Below the pieces are notes generated by a model. It had not been told where the DNA came from. It did not search any database and saw only the letters and a list, made by a program, of their open reading frames with translations. DNA of 64,000 nucleotides from Brevibacterium moorei (GTDB lineage Bacteria; Actinomycetota; Actinomycetes; Actinomycetales; Brevibacteriaceae), in assembly GCF_024580735.1 (NCBI RefSeq), contig NZ_JANIJX010000008.1:1-64000 (forward strand), written 5' to 3'. Within the stretch, counting starts at the first letter, position 1. Each line of letters opens with the position of its first letter. Below, piece by piece: positions 20,398 to 30,427 of the stretch. The position numbers and the translations under genes were made by a program.

Positions 20398-21459
20398 ATG
20401 CCGGCCCGGGAGTTCCCGATCTCCACCGAACTACGACAGGTGGTCGATCTGTTCTCCCGGGCCGGCGCGCGTCCGCACCCCGACACCCCCAAGCCCTATG
20501 CCGGCGCCGTGCTGCTGCGCGACACCCCGGATGGGCTCGAGGTCTTCGTGACTCGGACGCAGACCGACCCCGGTATCGCCGATCCGGGGCGCTGGTCCTT
20601 CCCCGTCGCCCCCACCAGGGCAGGCGACGCCGTGCGCGCGCCCCTGTCCGCTTGGAACGCCGCCGACTGCGCCCGCGCCCTGCGGGTGGACAACCAGGCC
20701 AGGGCGCTGAGCTACTTCACCGCGGCGGCCCGCGTCCTGCTCATGCGCATGGGCGTTCTGTTGGCGGCCCTGCCCAGTGGCCGCCTGGCGACCGCGGAGG
20801 ACTTCCCCTGGTTGGAACGGGGCCGGACGGCAGTGGAGGACCGCAGGCAGAAGTTCATCGGCCTGCTGCGCAGCCAGTCGATGACACTGCGGTTGGACAT
20901 GCTGCACCCCTGGCTGCGCTGGGTCAACACCGAATGGCAGTTGCGGCGGATGGACACCGTCTACTTCACCCTGGCCCTGCCCCATGGCCAGCGCGTCCGC
21001 TTCCGACCCGTGGGCGATGCGTGGGGCGGATGGCTGTCCCCGGCCGAGGTCCTGGCCCGGGCCGATGCCGCTGCCCAGGAGGCCGGCGCCGGGCCCAATG
21101 AGTTCATCTCCCTGCCGACCCGACTGATCTGCGAATCCCTGTTGGACACCCGCACCGTGGGATCGGCGATGCTGCGCGTGCGCGATCTGACTCCGGTGCG
21201 ACCCGGGCTGGTGCACCGCGGCAGCGAGTGGCTCATCACTCTGGACCCGCCTGCCGACCCCAGCGACCGCGGGGCACTGCGCTCTTTCGAGCCGGTTGAC
21301 CCCACCGGTACGGGAGCCGAGGAGGACGATGATGCCGCGACCCTGACCGGCGGCGATGAGTTCGACGAGGAGGAGCCCTTCGCCGACGATGAGGCCGCGG
21401 AACTGGAGGCCGAGGCCGACGACGCGGACCGTGCCAACTCGCAGACCTCCGAGGACTGA
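20398..21459 (+). CDS. Nudix-like protein with degenerate catalytic box
   Basis: 353 residues. The first part (YAGAVLLRDTPDGLEVFVTR, PGRWSFPVAP) follows the Nudix fold of the NUDT19-like group. The region where REUXEEXGU should lie reads YFTAAARVLLMRMGVLLA (about 106-123): the Arg is kept but the metal-binding Glu residues are gone. The middle contains WLRWVNTEWQLRRMDTVYF, also like NUDT19. The C-terminus is an acidic tail of about 60 residues. Hydrolase activity is therefore unlikely unless other residues substitute. It lies between RidA and an MBL-fold hydrolase, a common actinobacterial neighbourhood. Confidence 0.75.
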   Translation: MPAREFPISTELRQVVDLFSRAGARPHPDTPKPYAGAVLLRDTPDGLEVFVTRTQTDPGIADPGRWSFPVAPTRAGDAVRAPLSAWNAADCARALRVDNQARALSYFTAAARVLLMRMGVLLAALPSGRLATAEDFPWLERGRTAVEDRRQKFIGLLRSQSMTLRLDMLHPWLRWVNTEWQLRRMDTVYFTLALPHGQRVRFRPVGDAWGGWLSPAEVLARADAAAQEAGAGPNEFISLPTRLICESLLDTRTVGSAMLRVRDLTPVRPGLVHRGSEWLITLDPPADPSDRGALRSFEPVDPTGTGAEEDDDAATLTGGDEFDEEEPFADDEAAELEAEADDADRANSQTSED

Positions 21460-21487
21460 TATCCCGGACCGCTCAGGTCACCTGGCG

Positions 21488-21500
21488 TAGTCTGGGTCAC
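21488..21500 (+). promoter_or_regulatory. Leaderless-type promoter of the MBL hydrolase
   Basis: TAGTCT at 21488-21493, seven bases, ATG 21501. Confidence 0.55.
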
Positions 21501-22253
21501 ATGCGGATCACTGCCGATAACCCCACGCCGATGACCCTGGACGGCACCAATACCTACGTCCTGTTCGCAGACGACGACGCCTCGGCGCTGTTGATCGACC
21601 CGGGACCGGAACTACCGGCGCACAGGGACGCCTTCCTGGCCGCGATCGGCGGGCGCAAGCTGGTCGGCATCGTGCTGACCCACCAGCACTGGGACCACTC
21701 CGACATGCTGGCCACCATCGACCAATGGGCCCCAGATGTCCCCGTCTATGCGGGGCTGCAGCGTTTCGCCCGGCACACCGCGCCGGTGACCGACGGACAG
21801 CAGGTACGGTTCGGACCCGGTCGCGGCGACACCGTCGAACTCATCGCCACCCCGGGCCATACCGCGGACTCGATCAGCGTGTTGCACGGGGACACTCTGT
21901 ACTCAGGCGATACCGTTTTGGGCCGCGGAACCACGGTGGTGACTCATCCGGAGGGCTCTCTGGCGGATTATCTGGACAGCCTGGGGTCGCTGCTGGCGAT
22001 GGCGATCGCCGGCCAGTTTACGGTGATCGAACCGGCCCACGGTCCTACGGTCACGGATCCGGTGGGCTGGCTGGAGTACTACGTGAATCACCGGCAGGAG
22101 CGCATCGGTGAGGTCGAGGCGGTCAGGGCCCAGGGCGCGACGAGTGTGCAGGCGATTGCGGACATCGTGTACGCGGAGGTGCCGGACAATGTGCGCCCGG
22201 CCGTTGAACAGATCGTGCGCGCTCAGCTGGAGTACCTGGATAGCAGGGCCTGA
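21501..22253 (+). CDS. Metallo-beta-lactamase-fold hydrolase
   Basis: 250 residues, LACTB2/glyoxalase-II-like. The zinc motif is HQHWDH (about 61-66) after VGIVLT, with ATPGHTAD for the next His, SGDTVLG for the bridging Asp and EPAHGP for the last His. All ligands are present. The C-terminal ~50 residues are helical (a winged-helix-like end typical of the LACTB2 group). The substrate, a thioester or nucleic acid, is not clear. Ends at a strong bidirectional terminator. Confidence 0.9.
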   Translation: MRITADNPTPMTLDGTNTYVLFADDDASALLIDPGPELPAHRDAFLAAIGGRKLVGIVLTHQHWDHSDMLATIDQWAPDVPVYAGLQRFARHTAPVTDGQQVRFGPGRGDTVELIATPGHTADSISVLHGDTLYSGDTVLGRGTTVVTHPEGSLADYLDSLGSLLAMAIAGQFTVIEPAHGPTVTDPVGWLEYYVNHRQERIGEVEAVRAQGATSVQAIADIVYAEVPDNVRPAVEQIVRAQLEYLDSRA

Positions 22254-22259
22254 ACGCGT

Positions 22260-22323
22260 AAACACGCCGTTCCCCCAAGAACCTGCCCCTGTAGTGGGGT
22301 GTTCTTGGAGGAACGGCGTGTTT
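22260..22323. terminator. Bidirectional terminator between MBL hydrolase and crp
   Basis: Arms at 22260-22282 and 22301-22323 pair over 23 bp with one mismatch (AAACACGCCGTTCC at the base), and a nested CCCC-TGTAGT-GGGG hairpin forms in the loop. A/T ends on both sides suit termination of both convergent genes. Confidence 0.85.
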
Positions 22324-22338
22324 GTTGTGCTGGGTCGC

Positions 22339-23016
22339 TCAGTGCGCGCGGTTGCGCAGGCGGTCCATGTCGAGGATGACCACGGCGCGGGCCTCCAGAC
22401 GGATCCAGCCGCGCTGGGCGAAGTCCGCCAGCGCCTTGTTCACGGTTTCACGCGAGGCGCCGACCAGCTGGGCCAGTTCCTCCTGCGTGAGGTCGTGGGC
22501 GACCAGGATGCCGTCGGGAGCGGGCTTGTTGAAGCGCTCCGAGAGGTCGATCAGGGCCTTGGCGACACGGCCGGGAACGTCGGAGAACACCAGGTCGCCA
22601 ACGGTCTCATTGGTCCGGCGCAGGCGCTGGGCCAAGGCCTTGAGCAGGTTCATGCCGGCCTGCGGGCGTTCGGACAGCCAGTTGAGCAGATCCTCGTGCT
22701 TGAGGCTGAGCAGTTCGGTCTGGCTGACCGCGGTGGCGGTGGTGGACCGTGGGCCCGGATCGAACAGGGCCAGTTCGCCGACGATTTCGCCGGGCCCCAG
22801 CACGGTCAGCAGGTTCTCCCTGCCGTCTGACGATTCGCGCCCCAGCTTCAGCTTGCCGCTGGAGATGATGTAGAGCTCATCGCCGCTGTCACCCTCGTGG
22901 AAGAGCACGGTGCCGCGGCGCAGGCTGCGCGGCTTCATGAACTTCAAGAGGGCACTGGTGGATTCGTCGTCAAGACCCGAAAACAGTGCGGCGCTGCGCA
23001 CTACCTCTATGTCCAC
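22339..23016 (-). CDS. crp: CRP/FNR-family cyclic-nucleotide regulator (GlxR-like)
   Basis: 225 residues, the usual length of actinobacterial CRP/GlxR. N-terminal cyclic-nucleotide-binding beta barrel with GELALF and RSTTATA (phosphate-binding loop); helix-turn-helix near the C-terminus, QEELAQLVGASRETVNKAL. It should bind cAMP and regulate many genes globally. GTG 23016 is the start: AACGGAGG lies seven bases upstream. A minus-strand TAGTAT hexamer at 23060-23065 is the likely -10. Divergent from nth. Confidence 0.95.
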   Translation of the reverse strand: MDIEVVRSAALFSGLDDESTSALLKFMKPRSLRRGTVLFHEGDSGDELYIISSGKLKLGRESSDGRENLLTVLGPGEIVGELALFDPGPRSTTATAVSQTELLSLKHEDLLNWLSERPQAGMNLLKALAQRLRRTNETVGDLVFSDVPGRVAKALIDLSERFNKPAPDGILVAHDLTQEELAQLVGASRETVNKALADFAQRGWIRLEARAVVILDMDRLRNRAH

Positions 23017-23120
23017 GTGGATACCTCCGTTAATAGCTTTCGATCCGCGAGCGCGAAGGATACTACCACGCGCACCGATCCAACGCTCATGATCACTTAC
23101 TGGTACTAATCTACCCGGTC

Positions 23121-23136
23121 AGTGCGAACAATCACA
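23121..23136. promoter_or_regulatory. Possible CRP/GlxR-type site between crp and nth
   Basis: AGTGC-GAACAA-TCACA agrees with the TGTGA-N6-TCACA consensus at 8 of 10 fixed positions. It lies in the divergent crp/nth region, about 105 bp upstream of the crp start, where autoregulation would be plausible. Weak, single-site evidence. Confidence 0.25.
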
Positions 23137-23272
23137 GGGTGGGGGTGACTGTTCCGACGACTGCGCGCGGCTGCGGCATCATCGCTGCCCGTGCGCGGCA
23201 TCGCCGTCGCCTGGCCGTGGCACCGGATGCCCAGGTGGGCGGTACTCCACAGCATCGGTGTCCGGCACCGCG

Positions 23273-23284
23273 TATCCTTGACGG
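23273..23284 (+). promoter_or_regulatory. Leaderless-type promoter of nth
   Basis: TATCCT at 23273-23278, six bases, GTG 23285. Confidence 0.5.
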
Positions 23285-24148
23285 GTGTTGACGCTCGCTG
23301 AAAAATCGGCCAGGAAGTTCTCCCGCGAGACCCCGTTGGGACGCAAGCGCAGGGCCCGGAAGATCAATCGGATCCTGGCGGCCACGTATCCCTATGCCCA
23401 TGCCGAACTGGATTTTCGCAATCCCTTCGAACTGCTGGTGGCCACCGTGATCTCCGCCCAGACCACGGATGTGCGGGTCAACCAGGTCACCCCGGAGCTG
23501 TTCTCCCGCTACCCCGACGCCTTCGCACTGGCGGCTGCCAGGATCGAGGACGTCGAGTCGATCATCCGTCCCACCGGGTTCTACCGGGCCAAGGCGAAGA
23601 ACATCGTGGCACTGGCGAACAAGCTCGTGACCGACTTCGACGGCGTCGTCCCGGACACGGTGCGGGAGCTGACGACCCTGCCAGGGACGGGCCGCAAAAC
23701 CGCTTTCGTCGTCATGGGCAATGCCTTCGGCATGCCGGGGCTGACGGTGGACACGCACTTCGGCAGATTGGCCCGCAGGCTGGGCTGGAGCGCGCAGGAG
23801 GACCCCGTGAAGGTCGAGGCCGATGTCGCCGAGCTGTTCGAACCACGGGATTGGACGATGCTGTCCCACCGGTTGATCTTCCATGGACGGCGGATCTGCC
23901 ATTCCCGCAAACCGGCCTGCGGGGCCTGCCCGATCACCGCACTGTGCCCCAGCTTCGGCATCGGCGAGGTCGATCCGCAGCAGGCGCGGGCCCTTTTGAC
24001 CTATGAGATGGCGCCGGGGCGCGAGGCCGAGTACGCACGCCTGTGCGCCGAGGCGGGGCAAACCGCGGCCTCCGCACGCGGCGCCGCGAACGGTGCCGTG
24101 GCCGATTCTTCCGCGCCGGGCGCCTCTGGAACGGGGGAGGCGCAATGA
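23285..24148 (+). CDS. nth: Endonuclease III
   Basis: 287 residues. DNA glycosylase/AP lyase for oxidised pyrimidines. Helix-hairpin-helix LPGTGRKTAF carries the catalytic Lys (about residue 138) and VDTHFGRL the catalytic Asp (about 156). The iron-sulfur Cys spacing C-x6-C-x2-C-x5-C is intact near 206-222. The last ~50 residues are an Ala-rich extension beyond the usual end. Its stop overlaps the next gene's ATG. Confidence 0.95.
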   Translation: MLTLAEKSARKFSRETPLGRKRRARKINRILAATYPYAHAELDFRNPFELLVATVISAQTTDVRVNQVTPELFSRYPDAFALAAARIEDVESIIRPTGFYRAKAKNIVALANKLVTDFDGVVPDTVRELTTLPGTGRKTAFVVMGNAFGMPGLTVDTHFGRLARRLGWSAQEDPVKVEADVAELFEPRDWTMLSHRLIFHGRRICHSRKPACGACPITALCPSFGIGEVDPQQARALLTYEMAPGREAEYARLCAEAGQTAASARGAANGAVADSSAPGASGTGEAQ

Positions 24149-24858
24149 GCCTGCACCTGCCAGACGATCCCCAGCCGGATCCGCTGTTCTCCAGCCTGCG
24201 CGGCGTGGCGGGGCGGTCCCTGTCGGGTTCGTGGCTGGCCGCCCGGCCGGCACCGGCCGCCGGCGCCAGGGCCGCCAGCGTGCTCATGCTCTTCGGTCGT
24301 GGGACCCAGGCTCCGCGCACACCGGCGGGCCGGGCGGAGCTCGAACGCCTGCACGGCCTGGGCGTGGGGGATGTGGACGTGGTGTTGCTCAAGCGCGCCA
24401 GTACGCTGCGCAAGCACGCGGGCCAGGTGGCCTTTCCCGGCGGCGGCCGCGACCCGGAGGACGCCGATGCTGTTGCCGCGGCTCTGCGCGAGGCCTGGGA
24501 GGAGACTGGCGTGACGGCCGGCGGGATCAGGGTGGCCGGTTCGTTGGAGCCGGTCTATGTGCCGGTCTCGCGCTTCGAGGTCACGCCGGTGCTGGCCTGG
24601 TGGGAGACGCCCATGGACGTGCGGGTGGTGGACCGGGCGGAGTCCCAGGAGGTCTACCGGGTGCCGATCGCGGATCTGGTGGCTCCGGGCAACCGGGGCC
24701 GCTATGCGGTGCCGGGCTCGCGTTTCTACACGCCCGCCTTCGACGCCGGGGTGCTGACGGTCTGGGGTTTCACCGCCGGACTGCTGGACTTCGCCCTGGA
24801 TTCGGCCGGCTGGGCGCGGCCCTATGACAAGCGCCGGGCGATTGAGATGCGCCCCTGA
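24145..24858 (+). CDS. Nudix hydrolase, CoA pyrophosphatase type
   Basis: 237 residues. VAFPGGGRDPEDADAVAAAL followed by REAWEETGV is an intact Nudix box, with the GGxxDPxD pattern and the 9-residue spacing seen in the CoA/NADH pyrophosphatase subgroup (UPF0035), so it probably trims CoA or related dinucleotides. ATG 24145 overlaps the nth stop (ATGA) and has GGGGAGG upstream. The nth-Nudix pairing is widespread in actinobacteria. Confidence 0.88.
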   Translation: MSLHLPDDPQPDPLFSSLRGVAGRSLSGSWLAARPAPAAGARAASVLMLFGRGTQAPRTPAGRAELERLHGLGVGDVDVVLLKRASTLRKHAGQVAFPGGGRDPEDADAVAAALREAWEETGVTAGGIRVAGSLEPVYVPVSRFEVTPVLAWWETPMDVRVVDRAESQEVYRVPIADLVAPGNRGRYAVPGSRFYTPAFDAGVLTVWGFTAGLLDFALDSAGWARPYDKRRAIEMRP

Positions 24859-25018
24859 TTTTGGTTGACATCGAGATATTTTTGGTGAGGTAGGTCACTT
24901 AGGGGTTGCTAAATAAGCCATACCTATTAGATTAAGGAACGTAGATGTTACCTAAATCTATGGGCCCTTGATCGGTAGCTCTACGACAGCACAGAACATG
25001 CACTGTTGTGGAGGACCA
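24859..25018 (+). promoter_or_regulatory. AT-rich control region of the PrpD/ComA cassette
   Basis: Clearly AT-richer than its surroundings. TTGCTA (24906-24911), 16 bp, TAGATT (24928-24933) is a plausible sigma-70-type promoter; a TTGACA also lies at 24865-24870. TAGATTAAGGAAC (24928-24940) and GTTACCTAAATCTA (24947-24960) form an imperfect inverted repeat over the -10. TAGGT/ACCTA half-sites recur; one 19-bp stretch matches a DtxR/IdeR box at only 11 of 19 positions. GGAGG precedes ATG 25019. Confidence 0.5.
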
Positions 25019-26554
25019 ATGACAACCATCGACGCAACACCGAACACGGCAACACCGAACGCCGCAGCACCGAAAACGGCGACAGCCGGAGAAACGGGCA
25101 CAGCCGCCCCGGCCTCGGCCACTCCCGGCACCGAGGTCCAGCAACTGGCCGCCTTCGCAGCCAGTGCCGAGCTGGACGACATGAGCCCGCAGGCGCTCGA
25201 ACAGCTGAAGATCCGGGTGCTCGACACCCTGGGCGTGGCCATCGGCGCACTCGACGCGGAACCGCTCAAGGCGATCCGCGGACTGCTCGGCGATCTCGAA
25301 GGGGATCGTGCGACCGCCCCCGCCGCGGCCGGCACCGAGTCCGGCGGCAACCTGGGGAGCCTGCGCTCCACCCTGATCGGCGGGGGATCGGCCAGCCCGG
25401 AGCGCGCCGCCTTCTACAATTCCGCACTCAGCCGCTACCTGGACTTCATGGACGCCTATCTGGCGCCCGGGGAGACCAACCACCCCTCCGATAACTTCGG
25501 AGCCGTGTTGGCGGCCGCGGAATCCGCCGGGGCCAGTGGGAAGGAACTGCTGACCGCCTTCGCGGTGGCCTACCAGATCCACACCCGCCTGTCCGATGTC
25601 GCGCCGGTGCGCGCCCGCGGCTTCGACCACACCACGCAGGGCGCCTTCGCGGCGGCGGCAGCGGCCGGGCGTGCCTTCGGACTGAGTGCCGGACAGATCG
25701 CCAATGCCGCAGCGATGGCGGGCACGGCGAACGTGGCCCTGCGGGTCACCCGGACCGGGAACCTGAGCCACTGGAAGGGCCTGGCCTATCCGCACGTGGC
25801 CAAGGAGGGAACCTGGTCGGCCATGCTGGCCGGCCGCGGCATCACCGGACCCGAGGAGGTCTTCGAGGGCAATAAGGGGTTCAAGGACTCCGTCGCCGGG
25901 GACTTCACGATCGACTGGTCCGCCGAGGACCTGGAATCGGTGGCCAGGACCATCATCAAGAAGCACAATGCTGAGATCCATTCGCAGTCGGCCCTGGACG
26001 CCGCTCAGGAGATCCGCCGGATCGACGAGTTCCACCCGGAGCGGATCAAGGCGGTGCGCCTGCAGACCTTCGACGTCGCCCATTCGATCATCGGCGGCGG
26101 CGAGGAAGGCTCCAAACAGCTGGTGCGCACCAAGGAGGAGGCGGACCACTCACTGCCCTGGATGCTGGCGGTGGTCCTGCTGGACGGGGAGCTGAACCCG
26201 GCCCAGTACGAATCCTGGCGCATCACCGCAGACGACGTGCAGGACCTGATGACCAAGGTGACGATCACCCCGCGCGATGACTTCTCCGCCCGCTTCCCAG
26301 CGGAGATGCCGGCCTATCTGGAGGTCGAACTGGACGACGGCACCGTGCTGCACGCCGAGGCCGACGCCTACGACGGCTTCACCACCCAGCCGCTGGACTG
26401 GACGGGGGCCAGGGCCAAATTCGACGCGGTCGCCGGCCCCTTTACTACGGACCGGCAGCGCGATGAGATCGCCGAGGTCGTCCACGGGTTGGAGCACCAC
26501 ACGACCGCCGACCTCACTGCACTGCTGGCGGGCGTGTCGACCGAACGGCTGTGA
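25019..26554 (+). CDS. MmgE/PrpD-family protein
   Basis: 511 residues. The family contains 2-methylcitrate dehydratase, cis-aconitate decarboxylase and iminodisuccinate epimerase, which act on unsaturated or hydroxylated carboxylates without a metal cofactor. Conserved-looking blocks are the helical LKIRVLDTLGVAIGALD, the YLDFMDAYL and HPSDNFGAVLA region that replaces the usual LDWDD...HPS, GFDHTTQGAFAAAAAAG and a lone KHNAEIHSQSALDAA. The N-terminal 30 residues are Thr/Ala-rich and probably disordered. It is not next to prpB/prpC, so propionate metabolism is unlikely. A phosphosulfolactate-synthase-like gene follows at 101 bp, implying a joint pathway. Confidence 0.85.
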   Translation: MTTIDATPNTATPNAAAPKTATAGETGTAAPASATPGTEVQQLAAFAASAELDDMSPQALEQLKIRVLDTLGVAIGALDAEPLKAIRGLLGDLEGDRATAPAAAGTESGGNLGSLRSTLIGGGSASPERAAFYNSALSRYLDFMDAYLAPGETNHPSDNFGAVLAAAESAGASGKELLTAFAVAYQIHTRLSDVAPVRARGFDHTTQGAFAAAAAAGRAFGLSAGQIANAAAMAGTANVALRVTRTGNLSHWKGLAYPHVAKEGTWSAMLAGRGITGPEEVFEGNKGFKDSVAGDFTIDWSAEDLESVARTIIKKHNAEIHSQSALDAAQEIRRIDEFHPERIKAVRLQTFDVAHSIIGGGEEGSKQLVRTKEEADHSLPWMLAVVLLDGELNPAQYESWRITADDVQDLMTKVTITPRDDFSARFPAEMPAYLEVELDDGTVLHAEADAYDGFTTQPLDWTGARAKFDAVAGPFTTDRQRDEIAEVVHGLEHHTTADLTALLAGVSTERL

Positions 26555-26655
26555 GCCGGACCCCGGCACCAGGGCCCGGATTCGCCGTCCGCACCCCGGC
26601 CCGAGCAGTACAGAACATCAGAACACCGAAACATCCGAACACGCAAGGAGACATC

Positions 26656-27492
26656 ATGAGCAACGCCATCGACTTCGACACCTCGTTCAACTTCGTCCCG
26701 CGGGCCTACCGGCCGCAGAAGCCGCGCAAGGTCGGCATGACGGAGATCCGCGCCCCCTACTACTCCACCTACGGCACCCGGCACATGCAGGACGTGTTCG
26801 ATGTGGCAGGCAACTGGATCGACGGGATCAAATGGGCAGGCGGCTCGTTCAGCCTGGTGCCCAAGGAGCAGGTCCGGAAGTTCAGCGACATCGCGCATGA
26901 GAACAACGCCTACGTGTCCTCCGGCGGCTGGATCGAAACGGTCCTGCGCTACGGCCCCGACGCCGTCGACCAGTACCTGAAGGAGGCCAAGGAGGTCGGC
27001 TTCGACGTCATCGAGATCTCCACCGGCTTCATCATGCTGCCGACCTCCGGCCTGGAGCGCCTGGTGGACAAGGTCGTCAAGGCCGGCCTGAAGGCCAAGC
27101 CGGAACTGGGCATCCAGATCGGCTCCGGCGGCGACTCCGGCGAGGCCGAACTGGCCGCGGAGACCAAGAAGGACGTCGGTGACCTGGTGGACCGCGGCAA
27201 GCGCGCCCTGGACGCAGGCGCCTCGATCATCATGATCGAGTCCGAGGGCATCACGGAGAACGTCACCGAGTGGAACACCGCGGCCGCTGCCTCCATCATC
27301 AACGGCCTGGGCCTGGAGAACATCATGTTCGAGGCCGCCGACGGCCCCGTGTTCGAGTGGTACGTGAAGAACTACGGCAATGAGTGCAATCTGTTCGTCG
27401 ACCACAGCCAGATCCTGCAGCTGGAGGGGCTGCGCCAGAACATCTGGGGCAATAAGTCCACCTGGGGCCGCGTCATCAACCCCGCCCCGTGA
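26656..27492 (+). CDS. Phosphosulfolactate synthase (ComA)-like protein
   Basis: 278 residues, a TIM-barrel protein that I assign to the ComA family, whose known reaction adds sulfite to phosphoenolpyruvate to start coenzyme M synthesis. Typical points are RKVGMTEIRAPYY, VAGNWIDGIKWAGGSFSLVP, NNAYVSSGGWIETVL, FDVIEISTGFI, and ESEGITEN for the acidic metal-site strand. Coenzyme M genes (comB, comC) are not nearby, and plant HSA32 shows the fold is used for other ends, so the reaction is open. ATG 26656 has AAGGAG six bases away. It is paired with the PrpD-like gene. Confidence 0.82.
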   Translation: MSNAIDFDTSFNFVPRAYRPQKPRKVGMTEIRAPYYSTYGTRHMQDVFDVAGNWIDGIKWAGGSFSLVPKEQVRKFSDIAHENNAYVSSGGWIETVLRYGPDAVDQYLKEAKEVGFDVIEISTGFIMLPTSGLERLVDKVVKAGLKAKPELGIQIGSGGDSGEAELAAETKKDVGDLVDRGKRALDAGASIIMIESEGITENVTEWNTAAAASIINGLGLENIMFEAADGPVFEWYVKNYGNECNLFVDHSQILQLEGLRQNIWGNKSTWGRVINPAP

Positions 27493-27569
27493 TCGCCATG
27501 ACGCTGGCGGTGGCCGCCGCGGCCGCCACCGCCGTGTTCATCGCCCACGACACCGCCGATCGCGACTGA
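27489..27569 (+). CDS. Possible 26-residue hydrophobic microprotein
   Basis: GTG at 27489 overlaps the stop of the ComA-like gene by 4 nt (GTGA), the same coupling used throughout this window. The frame gives a peptide starting MIAMTLAVAAAAATAVFIAH and ending in six mostly charged residues, i.e. one short membrane helix with a polar tail. It stops 20 bases before a strong terminator. It is unlike anything I recognise and could be chance; conservation would decide. Confidence 0.35.
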   Translation: MIAMTLAVAAAAATAVFIAHDTADRD

Positions 27570-27589
27570 TCCGGCGGGCCGCACAACAG

Positions 27590-27631
27590 CACAGGGCCCC
27601 GCACCACGTTTCCGTGGTGCGGGGCCCTGTG
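27590..27631. terminator. Bidirectional terminator after the ComA-like cassette
   Basis: Perfect 19-bp arms (27590-27608 and 27613-27631, CACAGGGCCCCGCACCACG and complement) around the tetraloop TTTC, between convergent genes. A duplicated CCTGTGTG(TG)CTCAG element follows. Confidence 0.85.
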
Positions 27632-27650
27632 TGTGCTCAGCCCTGTGTGC

Positions 27651-28058
27651 TCAGCGGCGCGGACCCGAGGGGTTGCGCACCGCGCGGCCCAGCTGGCGGA
27701 ACGCCCGCTTGGCACCGGAGATGGCGCCGGTGGGGGTCGGGTTGCCCTTCTTCAGCAGAGGCACGGCCACCAGCACCAGGACGACGGCGATGACGACCAG
27801 CAGGGCGAAGACGACCAGGAAGCTCAGCCACCAGGGCCAGCCGGCGCCCTCGTGCAGGGCGGCCGATACGCAGAACAGTGCTGCGAAGGACGACATGAAC
27901 AGCAGGAATGCCGCAGCGCCAGCCAGGCCGCCGCCGATGCCCAGGTTCTTCGCGCCTTCGATGGCCTCGGACTTGGCCAGCGCGGTTTCCTCCTGGGCCA
28001 AAGCTTGGGCGTCCGACTTGATATCGGTGATCAGCTCGGAAAGGGACCGTTCGGCCAT
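27651..28058 (-). CDS. Phage-holin-family (DUF1469-like) membrane protein
   Basis: 135 residues. An N-terminal amphipathic helix (SLSELITDIKSDAQALAQEE, which carries the family's A(l)AxxEtaLAKsE pattern), two membrane helices at about 45-70 and 78-103, and a basic Arg/Pro tail. Actinobacteria commonly carry this small protein just beside acs, as here. The holin name is structural only; no lysis role is implied. ATG 28058 is preceded by GAGGAG. A minus-strand TAGGCT at 28143-28148 is the likely -10. Confidence 0.82.
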   Translation of the reverse strand: MAERSLSELITDIKSDAQALAQEETALAKSEAIEGAKNLGIGGGLAGAAAFLLFMSSFAALFCVSAALHEGAGWPWWLSFLVVFALLVVIAVVLVLVAVPLLKKGNPTPTGAISGAKRAFRQLGRAVRNPSGPRR

Positions 28059-28208
28059 GTGGATGACTCCTCGTACGGGGTGCGCGGGATACGGGCCGCC
28101 GGGGCCCGCGCGGGCGCGGGATATATGGTTTCGCTGAGTCCAAGCCTAGCCGGAAACCTCCGCGCCCGCGTCAGGTGGTGGGCACAATCGTGTGACGATG
28201 CCCGCGAC

Positions 28209-30164
<1,956 letters not shown>

Positions 30165-30427
30165 TTTTCATACCTCCCGGCATCGTTGATGGGTGTTGAG
30201 GTGGTGCTTCCGCTGCCAAGGATACTCGTTTCGCAGTTGCAGCCATGTTGCGCGGGCCTTGCTTGCGCCGTGGTGGTCCATGTCTCTTTCAATACGTTTG
30301 ACCGGGCGCGCTGCGGCGAAGGATGAGAGGATGGAAGTCGGCAAGCCGCCAATCGGGCGGGACAGCGGAGCCGTCGCCGGTGCCTGGCGCCGGTGGCGAC
30401 CGAATGCGATCCGAGGAGAGTCATCCC
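30165..30427. promoter_or_regulatory. Divergent promoter region of acs and the P/Q-rich gene
   Basis: 263 bp. On the minus strand a TATCCT (just after the GCAGCGG stretch near 30220) may be the acs -10. On the plus strand the GAGGAGAG before ATG 30428 is a ribosome site. No further motif is convincing. Confidence 0.3.
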
